A stretch of 64,000 nucleotides of DNA from Aeromicrobium stalagmiti (GCF_013283745.1 NZ_JABSTZ010000001.1:948406-1012405), one strand, 5' to 3'; numbered from the stretch's first letter, positions 55,219-63,408 are shown. Numbers and translations are program-made. Notes: generated by a model from the letters alone, not told the origin.

Positions 55219-56601
55219 TCAGGTGATCTTCATCCGGTGGATGAGCCACTGGTTCTTGTTGGTGTGGATCAGTGCGTACTTGCGGCGGCCGCCGAGCCCG
55301 CCCTTCTTCGTGCCGGTGAGCGTGGCGATGATCTCTCGACCCTTCCACTTCTCGAGCTCGTACGTGCCGTGGTCCCAGATGGTGACCCTGCCACCTCCAT
55401 ACTCCCCCTTCGGGATGGTGCCCTCGAAGGAGCCGTAGGAGAGGGGGTGGTCCTCGGTCTGCACCGCAAGATGATTCTTCGCCGTGGTGGTCGGGACGCC
55501 CTTGGGCAGGGCCCACGAGACCAGCACGCCGTCGTGCTCGAGCCGGAAGTCCCAGTGCAGGCTGCTCGCGTGGTGCTCCTGGATCACAAAGGAGCGACCG
55601 TCCGACGGCTCGGGCGCGTCGTCCGGCACCGGCTCGGGGGTCTTGGCGCCGTCGCGCTTGGACCGGTAGGTCGCGAGCCGGTCTCCGGCACCGTCGGCCG
55701 GCTCGGCCGCGTGGTCGGCGAGATCGGCCATCGGGTCCTTGCGCCGCTTCATGCGCGCCAGCACCTCGTCGAGCGTCAGGTGCGTCAGGTCGTCGTTCAT
55801 CTCCCGCCACGTGCGGGGGACGGCGACGCGTGGCTCGACGGTGCCGCGCAGCGAGTAGGGGGCGACGGTCGTCTTGCTGCCGTTGTTCTGGCTCCAGTCG
55901 ACGAGCACCTTGCCGTGGCGCTCGCTCTTGCGCATCGAGCTGACGACGAGGTCGGGCAGCTCGGACTCCAGCGCCTGCGCGACCTGCTTGGCGAAGGCGT
56001 TGATGTAGTCGGAGTCGTGCGAGCCGTCCAGCGGGGCGTAGAGGTGGATGCCCTTGCTGCCGCTGGTGACGGGGCAGGTCGTCAGGCCGAGGTCGCCGAG
56101 CAGCTTCTTGGCCCGCTTGGCGACGGCGACGCACTCGGGCAGGCCCGTGCCGGGCCCCGGGTCGAGGTCGAGCACGAAGCGGTCGGGGTGCTGCGGTGTG
56201 CCGTGCCGGTCGACGCGCCACTGCGGCACGTGCAGCTCGAGCGCCGCCACCTGACCCGCCCATGCGAGCGCCGCGGCGTCGTCGAAGACCGGGTAGGTGT
56301 TGGCGTGGTCGCGGTGCTTGATCTCGACCCGTCGGATCCAGGACGGCGCCGAGTCGGGCAGGTTCTTCTCGAAGAACACGTCGCCCGGTGTGCGGGCCGT
56401 GCCGACGCCGTCGACCCAGCGCTTGCGGGTCACGATGCGGCCGGCCACGTGCGGGAGCAGGTAGGGCGCGATCTGCTGGTAGTAGGCGATGACGTCGGCC
56501 TTGGTGGTGCCGGTCGACGGGTAGAGCACCTTGTCGGGGTGCGTCAGGCGCAGGCGGTGCCCGGAGACCGACACGGTGTCGGGGGCGCTGCTGCGGGCCA
56601 T
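55219..56601 (-). CDS. LigD-like polymerase/3'-phosphoesterase without ligase domain
   Basis: The 460-residue protein has a LigD-type primase-polymerase domain (about 10-290) with FVLDLDPGPGTG (catalytic Asp145, Asp147), TSGSKGIHLYAPL and KVLVDWSQNN (Asp235). After a linker comes the 3'-phosphoesterase domain (about 335-460) with FVIQEHHASSLHWDFRLE and ALPKGVP, carrying the metal His/Asp residues. It processes broken DNA ends in Ku-dependent joining. In Mycobacterium LigD the order is POL-PE-ligase; here the protein ends after PE and a separate ligase is encoded 1.2 kb downstream. AGAGGA precedes the ATG at 56601. Confidence 0.92.
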   Translation of the reverse strand: MARSSAPDTVSVSGHRLRLTHPDKVLYPSTGTTKADVIAYYQQIAPYLLPHVAGRIVTRKRWVDGVGTARTPGDVFFEKNLPDSAPSWIRRVEIKHRDHANTYPVFDDAAALAWAGQVAALELHVPQWRVDRHGTPQHPDRFVLDLDPGPGTGLPECVAVAKRAKKLLGDLGLTTCPVTSGSKGIHLYAPLDGSHDSDYINAFAKQVAQALESELPDLVVSSMRKSERHGKVLVDWSQNNGSKTTVAPYSLRGTVEPRVAVPRTWREMNDDLTHLTLDEVLARMKRRKDPMADLADHAAEPADGAGDRLATYRSKRDGAKTPEPVPDDAPEPSDGRSFVIQEHHASSLHWDFRLEHDGVLVSWALPKGVPTTTAKNHLAVQTEDHPLSYGSFEGTIPKGEYGGGRVTIWDHGTYELEKWKGREIIATLTGTKKGGLGGRRKYALIHTNKNQWLIHRMKIT

Positions 56602-56719
56602 GGAGTCCTCTCGCCGCCGGGGACGTCCCGGATCGCGTGGGAGCGTCGTACCCGTCGCGAGGTCACCGAAACCCGGGTCGCCGAGGCAATCGCGAGGTGA
56701 ATAGTCCCTCCGAACTAGG

Positions 56720-56731
56720 TGAACTAGTTCA
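56720..56731. promoter_or_regulatory. 12-bp perfect palindrome between sigma factor and POL-PE genes
   Basis: TGAACTAGTTCA is a perfect palindrome in the 233-bp divergent intergenic region, with a half-site CGAACTAGG eight bases upstream. It differs from a LexA box in spacing. It could be an operator for either gene. Confidence 0.45.
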
Positions 56732-56834
56732 TCCTCACCGCGACGGGCTTGCCATGCAGGGTCGAACAGTGCCATGCTCGAATGGTCGGTTGAGCAGTTA
56801 GCCGCACGTGGTTCTAGACCCTTAGGGGGTCGTC

Positions 56835-57641
56835 ATGAACATTGCTCCCGCAACATCCAGCATCTCCACGAACGTCTCGTCGGCGCTGTCCTCGACCGAG
56901 TCGGACGACACGTCAGCGCTCATCGAGGCCGCCGCGAAGGCCGGTCCGGCCGAGCGTGCAGCCCTCGAGGACGAGGTCGTTCGTCGTCATCTCGGCCTGG
57001 CCCGGCACCTCGCCGGCCGCTATGCCGGTCGAGGCATCGACCGCGAGGACCTGGTGCAGGTCGCCAACTTCGCGCTCGTGAAGTCGATCCGCGGATTTCA
57101 CCACGACCGGGGCGAGTTCGTCCCGTTCGCCACGGTGACGATCCTCGGCGAGATCAAGAAGTACTTCCGCGACCACGGTTGGGGGGTGCGTCCTCCGCGG
57201 CGCATCCAGCAGCTGCAGGCCGACATCTCCGCCGCGTCCGAGCGCATCTTCCACGCCGAGGGTCACGCACCCGACGCCGCCGAGATCGCCAAGGAGCTCG
57301 GCGCTGACCGGGCTGACGTCGACGAGGCCATGGCGGCCCGTGGATGCTTCTCGCCGACGTCGCTCGACCAGCCGGTCCGCGACGGCGGGCAGCCGCTCGG
57401 CGAGACGATCCGGTGGGACGAGTCGGCATACTCGTTCATCGACGACTGGGTCACGGTCGGCCCGCTCTGCGAGGGTCTGGAGGACGATGAGCGCGAGCTG
57501 CTCCGCCTCCGGTTCGTCGAGGACCGCACCCAGCAGGAGATCGCCGACCTGGTCGGCGTGAGCCAGATGCAGGTGTCGCGCCGTCTCGCCAAGCTGCTCG
57601 AGCAGCTGCGCACCAAGGCGGCCGTCGAGGACGTCGCCTAG
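56835..57641 (+). CDS. RNA polymerase sigma factor, SigB/SigF family
   Basis: The 268-residue protein has a Ser/Thr-rich N-terminus, then region 2 (RHLAGRYAGRGIDREDLVQV, GFHHDRGEFVPFATVTILGE, IKKYFRDHGWGVRPPRRIQQ), region 3 and a region 4 helix-turn-helix (RTQQEIADLVGVSQMQVSRR). The IKKYFRD-WxVRxPR pattern is diagnostic of stress/sporulation sigma factors controlled by partner switching. The matching phosphatases and STAS protein are encoded at 49.1-53.0 kb, but no anti-sigma kinase adjoins it, unlike classical rsb operons. GGGGG lies before the ATG. Confidence 0.93.
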   Translation: MNIAPATSSISTNVSSALSSTESDDTSALIEAAAKAGPAERAALEDEVVRRHLGLARHLAGRYAGRGIDREDLVQVANFALVKSIRGFHHDRGEFVPFATVTILGEIKKYFRDHGWGVRPPRRIQQLQADISAASERIFHAEGHAPDAAEIAKELGADRADVDEAMAARGCFSPTSLDQPVRDGGQPLGETIRWDESAYSFIDDWVTVGPLCEGLEDDERELLRLRFVEDRTQQEIADLVGVSQMQVSRRLAKLLEQLRTKAAVEDVA

Positions 57642-57655
57642 CCGGCACCCCTTCC

Positions 57656-57697
57656 ACGCAGCAGGTCCCGGGCGGGTGCGCCCGGGGCCTGCTGCGT
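57656..57697 (+). terminator. 18-bp stem hairpin after the sigma factor gene
   Basis: ACGCAGCAGGTCCCGGGC (57656-57673) pairs with GCCCGGGGCCTGCTGCGT (57680-57697), one G-U pair, six-base loop. It begins 14 bases past the stop. No long T tract follows. Confidence 0.75.
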
Positions 57698-57764
57698 TGG
57701 TAGGGTCCTGTCACCGGTTCAGCAGCAGCCGTTCGCTCTGCTGATCCGGAAAGGCCCTTCCCCG

Positions 57765-57989
57765 ATGCCTCGCACCACCTTGGTGTTCAGCCTGAGCAGC
57801 AGCCAGGCCCAGCGTGACCTGCTCCACGAGTTCTCGCTCCACCGCGACCTCGACGCGACCGGCGAGGTCACGGCTGGCCTGCCGACGATCCAGGTCGTGG
57901 TCGGTGACGTCGCCACCCGGGTCTGGGAGGTGCGAGCGACCGTCGGGATGTTCGACGATGCCGCGACCGAGGTCGGTGGTCAGGCGTGA
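57765..57989 (+). CDS. Hypothetical small protein, 74 residues
   Basis: The protein reads as alternating strands and one helix (TTLVFSLSSSQAQRDLLHEF, then TIQVVVGDVATRVWEVRATV), suggestive of a small alpha/beta fold. GGAAAGG lies about ten bases before the ATG. The last ten bases overlap the convergent gene at 57980. Codon bias fits its neighbours. No family is recognised. Confidence 0.5.
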   Translation: MPRTTLVFSLSSSQAQRDLLHEFSLHRDLDATGEVTAGLPTIQVVVGDVATRVWEVRATVGMFDDAATEVGGQA

Positions 57990-58495
57990 CCGCGGTGGCG
58001 GCGCGGCTCGAAGGTCTGGGTCACGAACGACGGCGCGGACGTCCACGCCTCCTGGACTCCGACCTCGTCGGCGATCGTCGCCGCGAGGTCGCGGGGCGCC
58101 GGGGTCAGCTCTGCTGGCAGGACGCGGCGGGCCTCGTCGAGGCGCACCTCGAGCGGGGCGTGCCAGATGACCGAGACGTCGTGGTGCTCGCCGCACTGGC
58201 GGCACAGGTCCTGCAGGCGCTCGGTGGTGGCCGCGTCGGTAGGCGTCCCACACACGATGACCACGTGGCTGGCCGGTGCGTCCCGGCTCGCCAGGTCACG
58301 GATCGCCTGCTCGCCGGTCGTGGTGTCCAGGCGGATGACGGCGTGACTGACCGACGTCAACCAGCCGACCGGCGTCGTGACGGAGTGTGTGCTGCAGCCG
58401 CGCCGACCGAGCTCGGCGCTGAGCGCCTCGTCGAGTGCATCGCGCTCGCCGAACACGGTCACGGTGGGGCCGGAGAGGTGAAGGTCGGCGGTCAT
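57980..58495 (-). CDS. Hypothetical Rossmann-like protein, 171 residues
   Basis: The start TVTVFGERDALDEALSAELG and later strands HAVIRLDT, HVVIVCGTP and VSVIWHAP look like a short nucleotide-binding-type alpha/beta protein, without a full glycine-rich loop. AAGGAA stands before the ATG at 58495, which is preferred to the open frame reaching 58705. The family resemblance is to sugar-nucleotide dehydratase fragments, but this is weak. It may be regulated with the divergent GAF-ANTAR gene. Confidence 0.6.
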   Translation of the reverse strand: MTADLHLSGPTVTVFGERDALDEALSAELGRRGCSTHSVTTPVGWLTSVSHAVIRLDTTTGEQAIRDLASRDAPASHVVIVCGTPTDAATTERLQDLCRQCGEHHDVSVIWHAPLEVRLDEARRVLPAELTPAPRDLAATIADEVGVQEAWTSAPSFVTQTFEPRRHRGHA

Positions 58496-58671
58496 GCGTG
58501 CGTTCCTTCTGGTCGAGGTCCACGGCGGAGGGTGTCGCCGGTCGGGCGTATTGGTGTCCTTGCCGTACCCTGCCGTGCATCGGGCAAACGATCGGCCTAT
58601 CCTCACCTGTATTCCGACCGCGGGCCGTGGTTCTCGTGACCAGCGGCTCTGACTTCTGGAGGAGTGGATCC

Positions 58672-59385
58672 GTGGAGAGCTCGACCTTCTTCGCCCAGAT
58701 GGCACTCGACCTGCACGACGAGCCGACGGCCGAGCGCACGATCGAGCGCATCACGGAGTACGCCCAGCTGGCGACCAGCTGCGACGACGCCGGCATCATG
58801 CTCGTCCACGCCCGCAACCAGATCGAGACTGCGGCCGCCACCTCGCAGCGCGTGGGCGAGTCGCACAACCTGCAGATCGTCCACGACGAGGGACCGTGCC
58901 TCGACGCGATCGAGGGCGAGCCCCACTACCAGTCGCCCGACGTGAGCGCCGATCCGCGATGGACCAAGTGGGGGCCGGCCGTGGCCGAGCTCGGCATAGG
59001 CAGCGTGCTCAGCCTGCGGCTCGAGACGCGCTCGCGCCGCTACGGATCGCTCAACCTCTATGCCGATCGGGTCGAGGCCTTCGACGACGACGACCTCGCC
59101 GTCGCCACGATCTTCGTCCGGCACGCCTCCGTCGCCCTCGCCAACGCGCACAACGAGGAGGGCCTGCAGACCGCGATCGACGCACGCAAGCTCATCGGCC
59201 AGGCGCAGGGCATCCTCATGGAGCGGTTCAACATCGACGCCGACCGGGCCTTTGAGTTCCTGCGGCGCCAGTCGCAGACCCACAACGTCAAGCTGCGCTA
59301 CGTCGCGGAGTGGGTCGTCGACCACCGTGGATCGCCCGACGCCGTCTTCGCGGTCTCGGCATCGAGCGAGGTGCCCTCGACCTAG
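58672..59385 (+). CDS. GAF-ANTAR domain RNA-binding antiterminator
   Basis: The 237-residue cytoplasmic protein has a GAF domain (about 15-165, including VHDEGPCLDAIEGEPHYQSP) and a C-terminal ANTAR three-helix domain (about 168-222: LIGQAQGILMERFNIDADRA, FEFLRRQSQ). ANTAR domains bind paired RNA hairpins and prevent termination. The GAF ligand is unknown; no kinase is adjacent. GGAGGAG lies eight bases before the GTG at 58672. Its stop overlaps the Ku stop on the other strand, sharing CTAG. Confidence 0.9.
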   Translation: MESSTFFAQMALDLHDEPTAERTIERITEYAQLATSCDDAGIMLVHARNQIETAAATSQRVGESHNLQIVHDEGPCLDAIEGEPHYQSPDVSADPRWTKWGPAVAELGIGSVLSLRLETRSRRYGSLNLYADRVEAFDDDDLAVATIFVRHASVALANAHNEEGLQTAIDARKLIGQAQGILMERFNIDADRAFEFLRRQSQTHNVKLRYVAEWVVDHRGSPDAVFAVSASSEVPST

Positions 59386-60293
59386 CCGGTCTTGCGGGCC
59401 GCCCTCTTGGCAGGAGTCTTCTTGGCGGCGGGCTTCTTCTTCGCCGCCGTCTTCTTCGCGGGTGCCTTCTTGGTCCCCGCCTTCTTCGCCGCTGTCTTCT
59501 GGGTGGTGGCCGACTTCTTGCGGTCGAGGCTCTTTTTGAGCGCCTCCATCAGGTCGACCACCTCGGCGTCGTCGCCGTCCTCGGTCTCGCCGAACGTGGC
59601 GTCGGTGTCGAGGGCGTCGCCCTCCTTGATCTTGGCCTCGACCAGGGTCCGCAGCTGCTCCTGGTAGTCGTCGGTGAACGAGGCGCTGTCGAAGTCGCCG
59701 GCCAGCGAGTCGACGAGCTGCGCGGCCATGTCGCGCTCCTTCTGGCTGATGCGCGGCACCTGCTTCAGCACGTCGAACGCCGGAGCGCGGACCTCGTCGT
59801 CCCACAGCAGCGTCTGCAGGAGCAGGACGTCACCGCGCACACGCAGCGCCGCGAGTCGGGTCTTCTGGCGCAGGGCGAACCGGACGATCGCGGTGCGGTC
59901 GGAGTCCTCCAGCGCCCGGCGCAGCAGGGTGTACTGCTTGAGGGTCTTCTCCTCGGGCTCGAGGTAGTAGCTCTTGTCGAGGCGCAGCAGGTCGACCTGG
60001 CTCGCCGGGACGAACTCGACGACCTCGATCTCGTGGTTGCGCTCGGCCGGCAGGGACGCGAGGTCCTTGTCGGTGAGCACGACGGTCTGCTGGCCGTCGT
60101 CGTACGCCTTGTCGATGTCGCCGTAGTCGACGACCTTGCCGCACACCTCGCAGCGACGTTGATAGCGGATGCGACCGCCGTCCTTGGCGTGCACCTGGTG
60201 CAGGGGGACGTCGTGGCTCTCGGTCGCGCTGTAGACCTTGACCGGCACGCTCACCAGCCCGAAGCTGATCGCGCCCTTCCAGATGGACCTCAT
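59382..60293 (-). CDS. ku: Ku DNA end-binding protein
   Basis: The 303-residue protein begins MRSIWKGAISFGLVSVPVKV, the bacterial Ku signature, and has the zinc-like CEVCGK region, YYLEPEE and the ring-forming core up to about residue 250. The last 45 residues are an (A/P)KK-rich basic tail (KKAPAKKTAAKKKPAAKKT), as in mycobacterial Ku, that contacts DNA. Homodimeric Ku threads onto broken ends and recruits LigD activities, encoded here as separate proteins at 55219 and 53012. Upstream lie three palindromes that may control it. Confidence 0.95.
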   Translation of the reverse strand: MRSIWKGAISFGLVSVPVKVYSATESHDVPLHQVHAKDGGRIRYQRRCEVCGKVVDYGDIDKAYDDGQQTVVLTDKDLASLPAERNHEIEVVEFVPASQVDLLRLDKSYYLEPEEKTLKQYTLLRRALEDSDRTAIVRFALRQKTRLAALRVRGDVLLLQTLLWDDEVRAPAFDVLKQVPRISQKERDMAAQLVDSLAGDFDSASFTDDYQEQLRTLVEAKIKEGDALDTDATFGETEDGDDAEVVDLMEALKKSLDRKKSATTQKTAAKKAGTKKAPAKKTAAKKKPAAKKTPAKRAARKTG

Positions 60294-60334
60294 GCTCCAT
60301 TGGACCGCCGTCACCCCCACCCCGCACCTCGGGC

Positions 60335-60420
60335 GGTGGATTCGCCACCTTTTCGCGGGGCGCGGTGGATCCTCCACCGTACGAGCGCCGTCCGGCCCTG
60401 GGACGGTGGAGAATCCACCG
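60335..60420. promoter_or_regulatory. Three GGTGG-type palindromes upstream of ku
   Basis: GGTGG(ATTCG)CCACC at 60335-60349, CGGTGGA(TCC)TCCACCG at 60363-60379 and CGGTGGA(GAA)TCCACCG at 60404-60420 share the same half-site. Their centres are 29 and 41 bases apart, near whole helical turns. A repressor or activator array for ku is the simplest reading. Confidence 0.6.
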
Positions 60421-60433
60421 CGCCGGGGTGGGG

Positions 60434-61171
60434 TCAGCGCAGGAAGAAGCGGCGGCGCCGTGCGGGGGACGGGGCGGCCGGCTTGGCGATCTCGACGAAC
60501 CCCGGGTCGTACGGCTCGAGGCCTGCGGCGATGCGGGGTCGCAGCTGGGCCGCCGCCGCGGCCGGGTCGTCGTAGGGGATGCCGCTCAGCTGGTTGGGGG
60601 AGTGGCGCCACCACTGCAGGTCGAGCAGCTCGGCGCGCAGGTCGTCGTCGACGCGGGAGCGGATGACCTTGGCGGGCATGCCGCCGGCGATCGAGTAGGG
60701 CGGGATGTCCTTGGTGACGACGGCGTTGGCCGCGACGATCGAGCCGTCGCCGATCGAGACGCCGCGCAGGACGACGACGTTGGCGCCGATCCATACGTCG
60801 TTGCCGATCGTGGCGAGGTCGCCGGCGACGCTGCGGAACGACTGGCGTCCGCCCGCCTCGGGGTCGACGACCTCGGTGTCGTCGGCCGAGGGGTGCCAGC
60901 CCCACGTGGCCTTCTTGTACTGGAACGCCGAGACGCTGAGCCACGACGTCGGGTGACCCGTCGCGCCGATCAGGCTGCCGGGGCCGATCTCGCAGTAGCG
61001 GCCGAACGTGGCGGCCTGCACCTCGACCTCGCGGCCGAACTCGGTGAACGCGCCGATGCGGGTGTCGGCGCGGATGACGAACGGGCCGAGGAACCGCACC
61101 GGCGGCTCGACGATCAGGCGTGACGAGCCGATGCGCTGCACGTGATGTGCGCCGCGGGTGTGCTCGTCCAC
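60434..61171 (-). CDS. Left-handed beta-helix acetyltransferase (CatB/xenobiotic type)
   Basis: The 245-residue protein has hexapeptide repeats (TRIGAFTEFGREVEVQAATF, CEIGPGSLIGATGHPTSWLS) and, after a loop, IGNDVWIGANVVVLRGVSIG with PYSIAGGMPAKVIRSR. This is the layout of CatB-like and Vat-like acetyltransferases that use acetyl-CoA and act as trimers. A drug substrate should not be assumed. AGGAGGAACG immediately precedes the GTG at 61171. It is transcribed towards ku. Confidence 0.85.
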   Translation of the reverse strand: MDEHTRGAHHVQRIGSSRLIVEPPVRFLGPFVIRADTRIGAFTEFGREVEVQAATFGRYCEIGPGSLIGATGHPTSWLSVSAFQYKKATWGWHPSADDTEVVDPEAGGRQSFRSVAGDLATIGNDVWIGANVVVLRGVSIGDGSIVAANAVVTKDIPPYSIAGGMPAKVIRSRVDDDLRAELLDLQWWRHSPNQLSGIPYDDPAAAAAQLRPRIAAGLEPYDPGFVEIAKPAAPSPARRRRFFLR

Positions 61172-61256
61172 CGTTCCTCCTCAGGGGTGCCGCCTCAGGC
61201 TATCGAGTGCGACGACGTGCCGATCGGCGACACCGCGCAACGGGGTCGCGGGGCGA

Positions 61257-61262
61257 TATCGT
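61257..61262 (+). promoter_or_regulatory. -10 hexamer of leaderless Pr6Pr gene
   Basis: TATCGT is followed by six bases (CGGGGT) and the GTG at 61269. Confidence 0.5.
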
Positions 61263-61268
61263 CGGGGT

Positions 61269-61889
61269 GTGATCAGACTCTGGCACGGCCTCGTCGCGGC
61301 CCTCACGGCCTTCGCGCTGGTGGGCCAGGCCTGCCTGACGATCGACCGCGACCGCTCGTTCACCAACTTCATCAGCTACTTCACGATCGAGTCCAACATC
61401 CTCGTGCTCGTCACGAGCCTGCTGCTCGTGCAGCGGCCCGACCGCGGAGGCACGGCGTTCGGCATCCTGCGCCTCGGCAGCCTGGTCGCGATCACGGTGA
61501 CCGGCATCGTCTATGCCACGGTGCTCGCCGGCAACGGCAGCTTCACGGGTGTCGAGTGGTGGTTCGACAAGATCTTCCACTACGTCGTCCCGGCCATGTC
61601 GGTGATCGGCTTCCTGTTCCTGCGCCCGCGCACCCGCCTGGGATGGACGGCCCTGTGGTCGCTCGCGTTCCCGATCGTGTGGCTGGCCTACACGCTGGTG
61701 CGGGCCGAGGTCGCCGACCCGGTCTTCGACCTCACGCCGACGGTGACCGCCAAGGTTCCCTACGGATTCCTCGACGTCGCCGAGCACGGAGCCGTCGCCG
61801 TCACGGTGGCCTGCCTCGTCGTGACGGCGCTGTTCGTCGCGCTCGAGCTGGCCTACGTCCGCGTCAGTCGCCGCGGCGTCAACGCCTGA
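61269..61889 (+). CDS. Pr6Pr family membrane protein
   Basis: The 206-residue protein has six membrane helices. FTNFISYFTIESNILVLVTS near the second helix and WWFDKIFHYVVPAMSVIGFL are typical of the Pr6Pr family, distantly related to eukaryotic FAR-17a/AIG1 proteins, some of which are threonine hydrolases of fatty-acid esters. The conserved Thr/Asn (TIESN) and His (FHYVVP) are present. Activity in bacteria is not established. The end overlaps the convergent cache gene by 11 bases. Confidence 0.85.
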   Translation: MIRLWHGLVAALTAFALVGQACLTIDRDRSFTNFISYFTIESNILVLVTSLLLVQRPDRGGTAFGILRLGSLVAITVTGIVYATVLAGNGSFTGVEWWFDKIFHYVVPAMSVIGFLFLRPRTRLGWTALWSLAFPIVWLAYTLVRAEVADPVFDLTPTVTAKVPYGFLDVAEHGAVAVTVACLVVTALFVALELAYVRVSRRGVNA

Positions 61890-62547
61890 CGACGGACAGG
61901 GGCAGCCGCGCACAGCTGACGACCTGGGAGCACTCCTCGAGGTCGATCAGGCTGCCGGTCGCCTGGTGCGGATCGGCTGACATGACGGTGCGTCCGAGGT
62001 CGTTGACGAGCGTCGCGCCGACGGCACGGAAGGTCGGGAGCAGCAGCTTCTCGAGGGTCTCGACGAGGGTGTCGGCGCCGACGACGCCGACCATGCGGCC
62101 GTGCGAGAAGACCGGCGTCGTCGACGTCATGACGTACTCGTCGGTGCAGACGAAGTCGACGTAGGGCCCCGTGACGTGGGGCTCGCCGGTGCGCTCGGGC
62201 GTGCGGAACCACGGGTGGCGCGTGTAGTCGAGCGGTGCACCGGTGGCGGGTGCGTCCGGCTCGGCGAGCAGGTGCTGGTCGTCGCCCTGCCACCACGCGA
62301 GGTAGAGCGGCTGGTCGTCGAGGGCGCCGCGCGCCGCGACGTAGCCGGCACCGACGATGTCGGACGTGGCGAGGAACGTGCGCACGAGCGGCTCGATGCT
62401 GCTGCGGGCGGTGTCGGCGTCGACGGGCCCCCGGTCGAAGAGCCCGACCAAGGGGGCGCGCATCGACTCGAGCTGGTCGAGGATGTGGTGGAAGTGGGTC
62501 TCGACCCGCTCGACGCACGCCGCGAGCTCCGCTGTCTGGACCGTCAT
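61879..62547 (-). CDS. Cache-domain protein, apparently cytoplasmic
   Basis: The 222-residue protein has no signal peptide or membrane helix. Its PDC/dCache-like core includes YLAWWQGDD, HPWFRTPERTGEPHVTGPYV and TDEYVMTSTTPVFSHGRMVG, the usual small-ligand pocket of extracellular sensors. A soluble single cache protein next to a FadR regulator and a polyamine-type importer suggests an intracellular ligand sensor or binding protein for the same substrate. AAGGAG lies about nine bases before the ATG at 62547; only 43 bases separate it from the regulator gene, so they form an operon. Confidence 0.8.
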   Translation of the reverse strand: MTVQTAELAACVERVETHFHHILDQLESMRAPLVGLFDRGPVDADTARSSIEPLVRTFLATSDIVGAGYVAARGALDDQPLYLAWWQGDDQHLLAEPDAPATGAPLDYTRHPWFRTPERTGEPHVTGPYVDFVCTDEYVMTSTTPVFSHGRMVGVVGADTLVETLEKLLLPTFRAVGATLVNDLGRTVMSADPHQATGSLIDLEECSQVVSCARLPLSVVRR

Positions 62548-62590
62548 GCGGGGTGCTCCTTCGTCGTGAGCCGGGGCCGTATTTGGTTGA

Positions 62591-63334
62591 TCATTGCATC
62601 GATGCGTGCACATCGGCCAGCCTTTCCAGGGCATCGCCGACGTGCTCCTTCACACAGGTCCGGGCCGTCGCGGCATCATGCTGCTCGATCGCGTCGACGA
62701 GGGCGGCGTGCCGCGCGCACGTCTCGGTGCGGAAGTCCTCGTCGGCCAGGGGCATGCGCAGCAGCGCGCCGAAGTCGGCCTCGAGGCGGACGACCTCGCG
62801 CGTCATCCGCGCCGACTGGGTGAGGGCCGCGACCGAGAGGTAGAGCTCGGAGTCGGCGTGGCGCCAGACCCCGACGTCGGGCTCCTCGGCCTCGACGAGC
62901 AGCTGGCGCAGACCCTCGACGTCGGTGGGGTCGGAGCGCTCCGCGGCGAGCTCGGCGCACCCGGCGAGGATGACGCCGTAGATCGTGCCGCGGTCGCGCA
63001 GCTCGACCCGTGACATGGCCGTCAGGCGGCTGCCCAGCTCGTCGACGCTGCTCGGCTCGGGGCGGGTGACGAAGCTGCCGCCGCCCCGTCCGCGGGTCGT
63101 GGTGACGAGTCCCTGGGCGCGCAGGGCGACCAGCGCCTCGCGCGCGGTGACGGTGGCGACGCCGAGCATCGAGGCCAGCTCGGGCTCGCTCGGCAAGCGT
63201 TCGCCGTCGGCGAGGACGCCTGAGCGGATGGCCTCGGCAAGGCGGTTCTCGACGCGGACGGCGCGGCCTTCGTCACCGAGGGGGGCGAAGATCGCGGATC
63301 GTGCACGCGTGGCGGGACGTCGGACGGTCGCCAT
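62591..63334 (-). CDS. FadR-subfamily GntR transcriptional regulator
   Basis: The 247-residue repressor has an N-terminal winged helix-turn-helix (VRVENRLAEAIRSGVLADGE, RLPSEPELASMLGVATVTAR, GLVTTTRGRGGGSFV) and a C-terminal helical FCD effector domain (about 100-245), with HADSELYLSVAALT and RHAALVDAIEQHD containing the metal-type His residues. GAGGAGG before the ATG at 63334 fixes the start. It diverges from the ABC importer gene and is likely to control it and the cache gene through sites in the shared AT-rich gap. Confidence 0.9.
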   Translation of the reverse strand: MATVRRPATRARSAIFAPLGDEGRAVRVENRLAEAIRSGVLADGERLPSEPELASMLGVATVTAREALVALRAQGLVTTTRGRGGGSFVTRPEPSSVDELGSRLTAMSRVELRDRGTIYGVILAGCAELAAERSDPTDVEGLRQLLVEAEEPDVGVWRHADSELYLSVAALTQSARMTREVVRLEADFGALLRMPLADEDFRTETCARHAALVDAIEQHDAATARTCVKEHVGDALERLADVHASMQ

Positions 63335-63389
63335 CTGCACCTCCTCGGGATCGTCACCTGATCGTTACAGAGTGAGCCTAGCCATTTAA

Positions 63390-63408
63390 TATCTGGTCCC
63401 ATATGATT
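63390..63408. promoter_or_regulatory. AT-rich divergent promoter/operator region for regulator and importer
   Basis: ATATCTGGTCCCATATGAT contains TATGAT (63402-63407), a -10-like site for the importer gene, and TGGTCCCA, which is like a GntR half-site pair. The region stands out as AT-rich. The assignment as FadR-type operator is tentative. Confidence 0.4.

Noticed and set aside
56720-56731. TGAACTAGTTCA as a second LexA box
   Set aside because: The spacer between GAAC and GTTC is two bases, not the four required by the actinobacterial consensus.
60365-61123. Plus-strand open frame facing the acetyltransferase gene
   Set aside because: Its protein is the Arg/Gly/Asp-rich type expected for antisense of a GC-rich gene; the minus strand shows hexapeptide repeats and a strong ribosome site.
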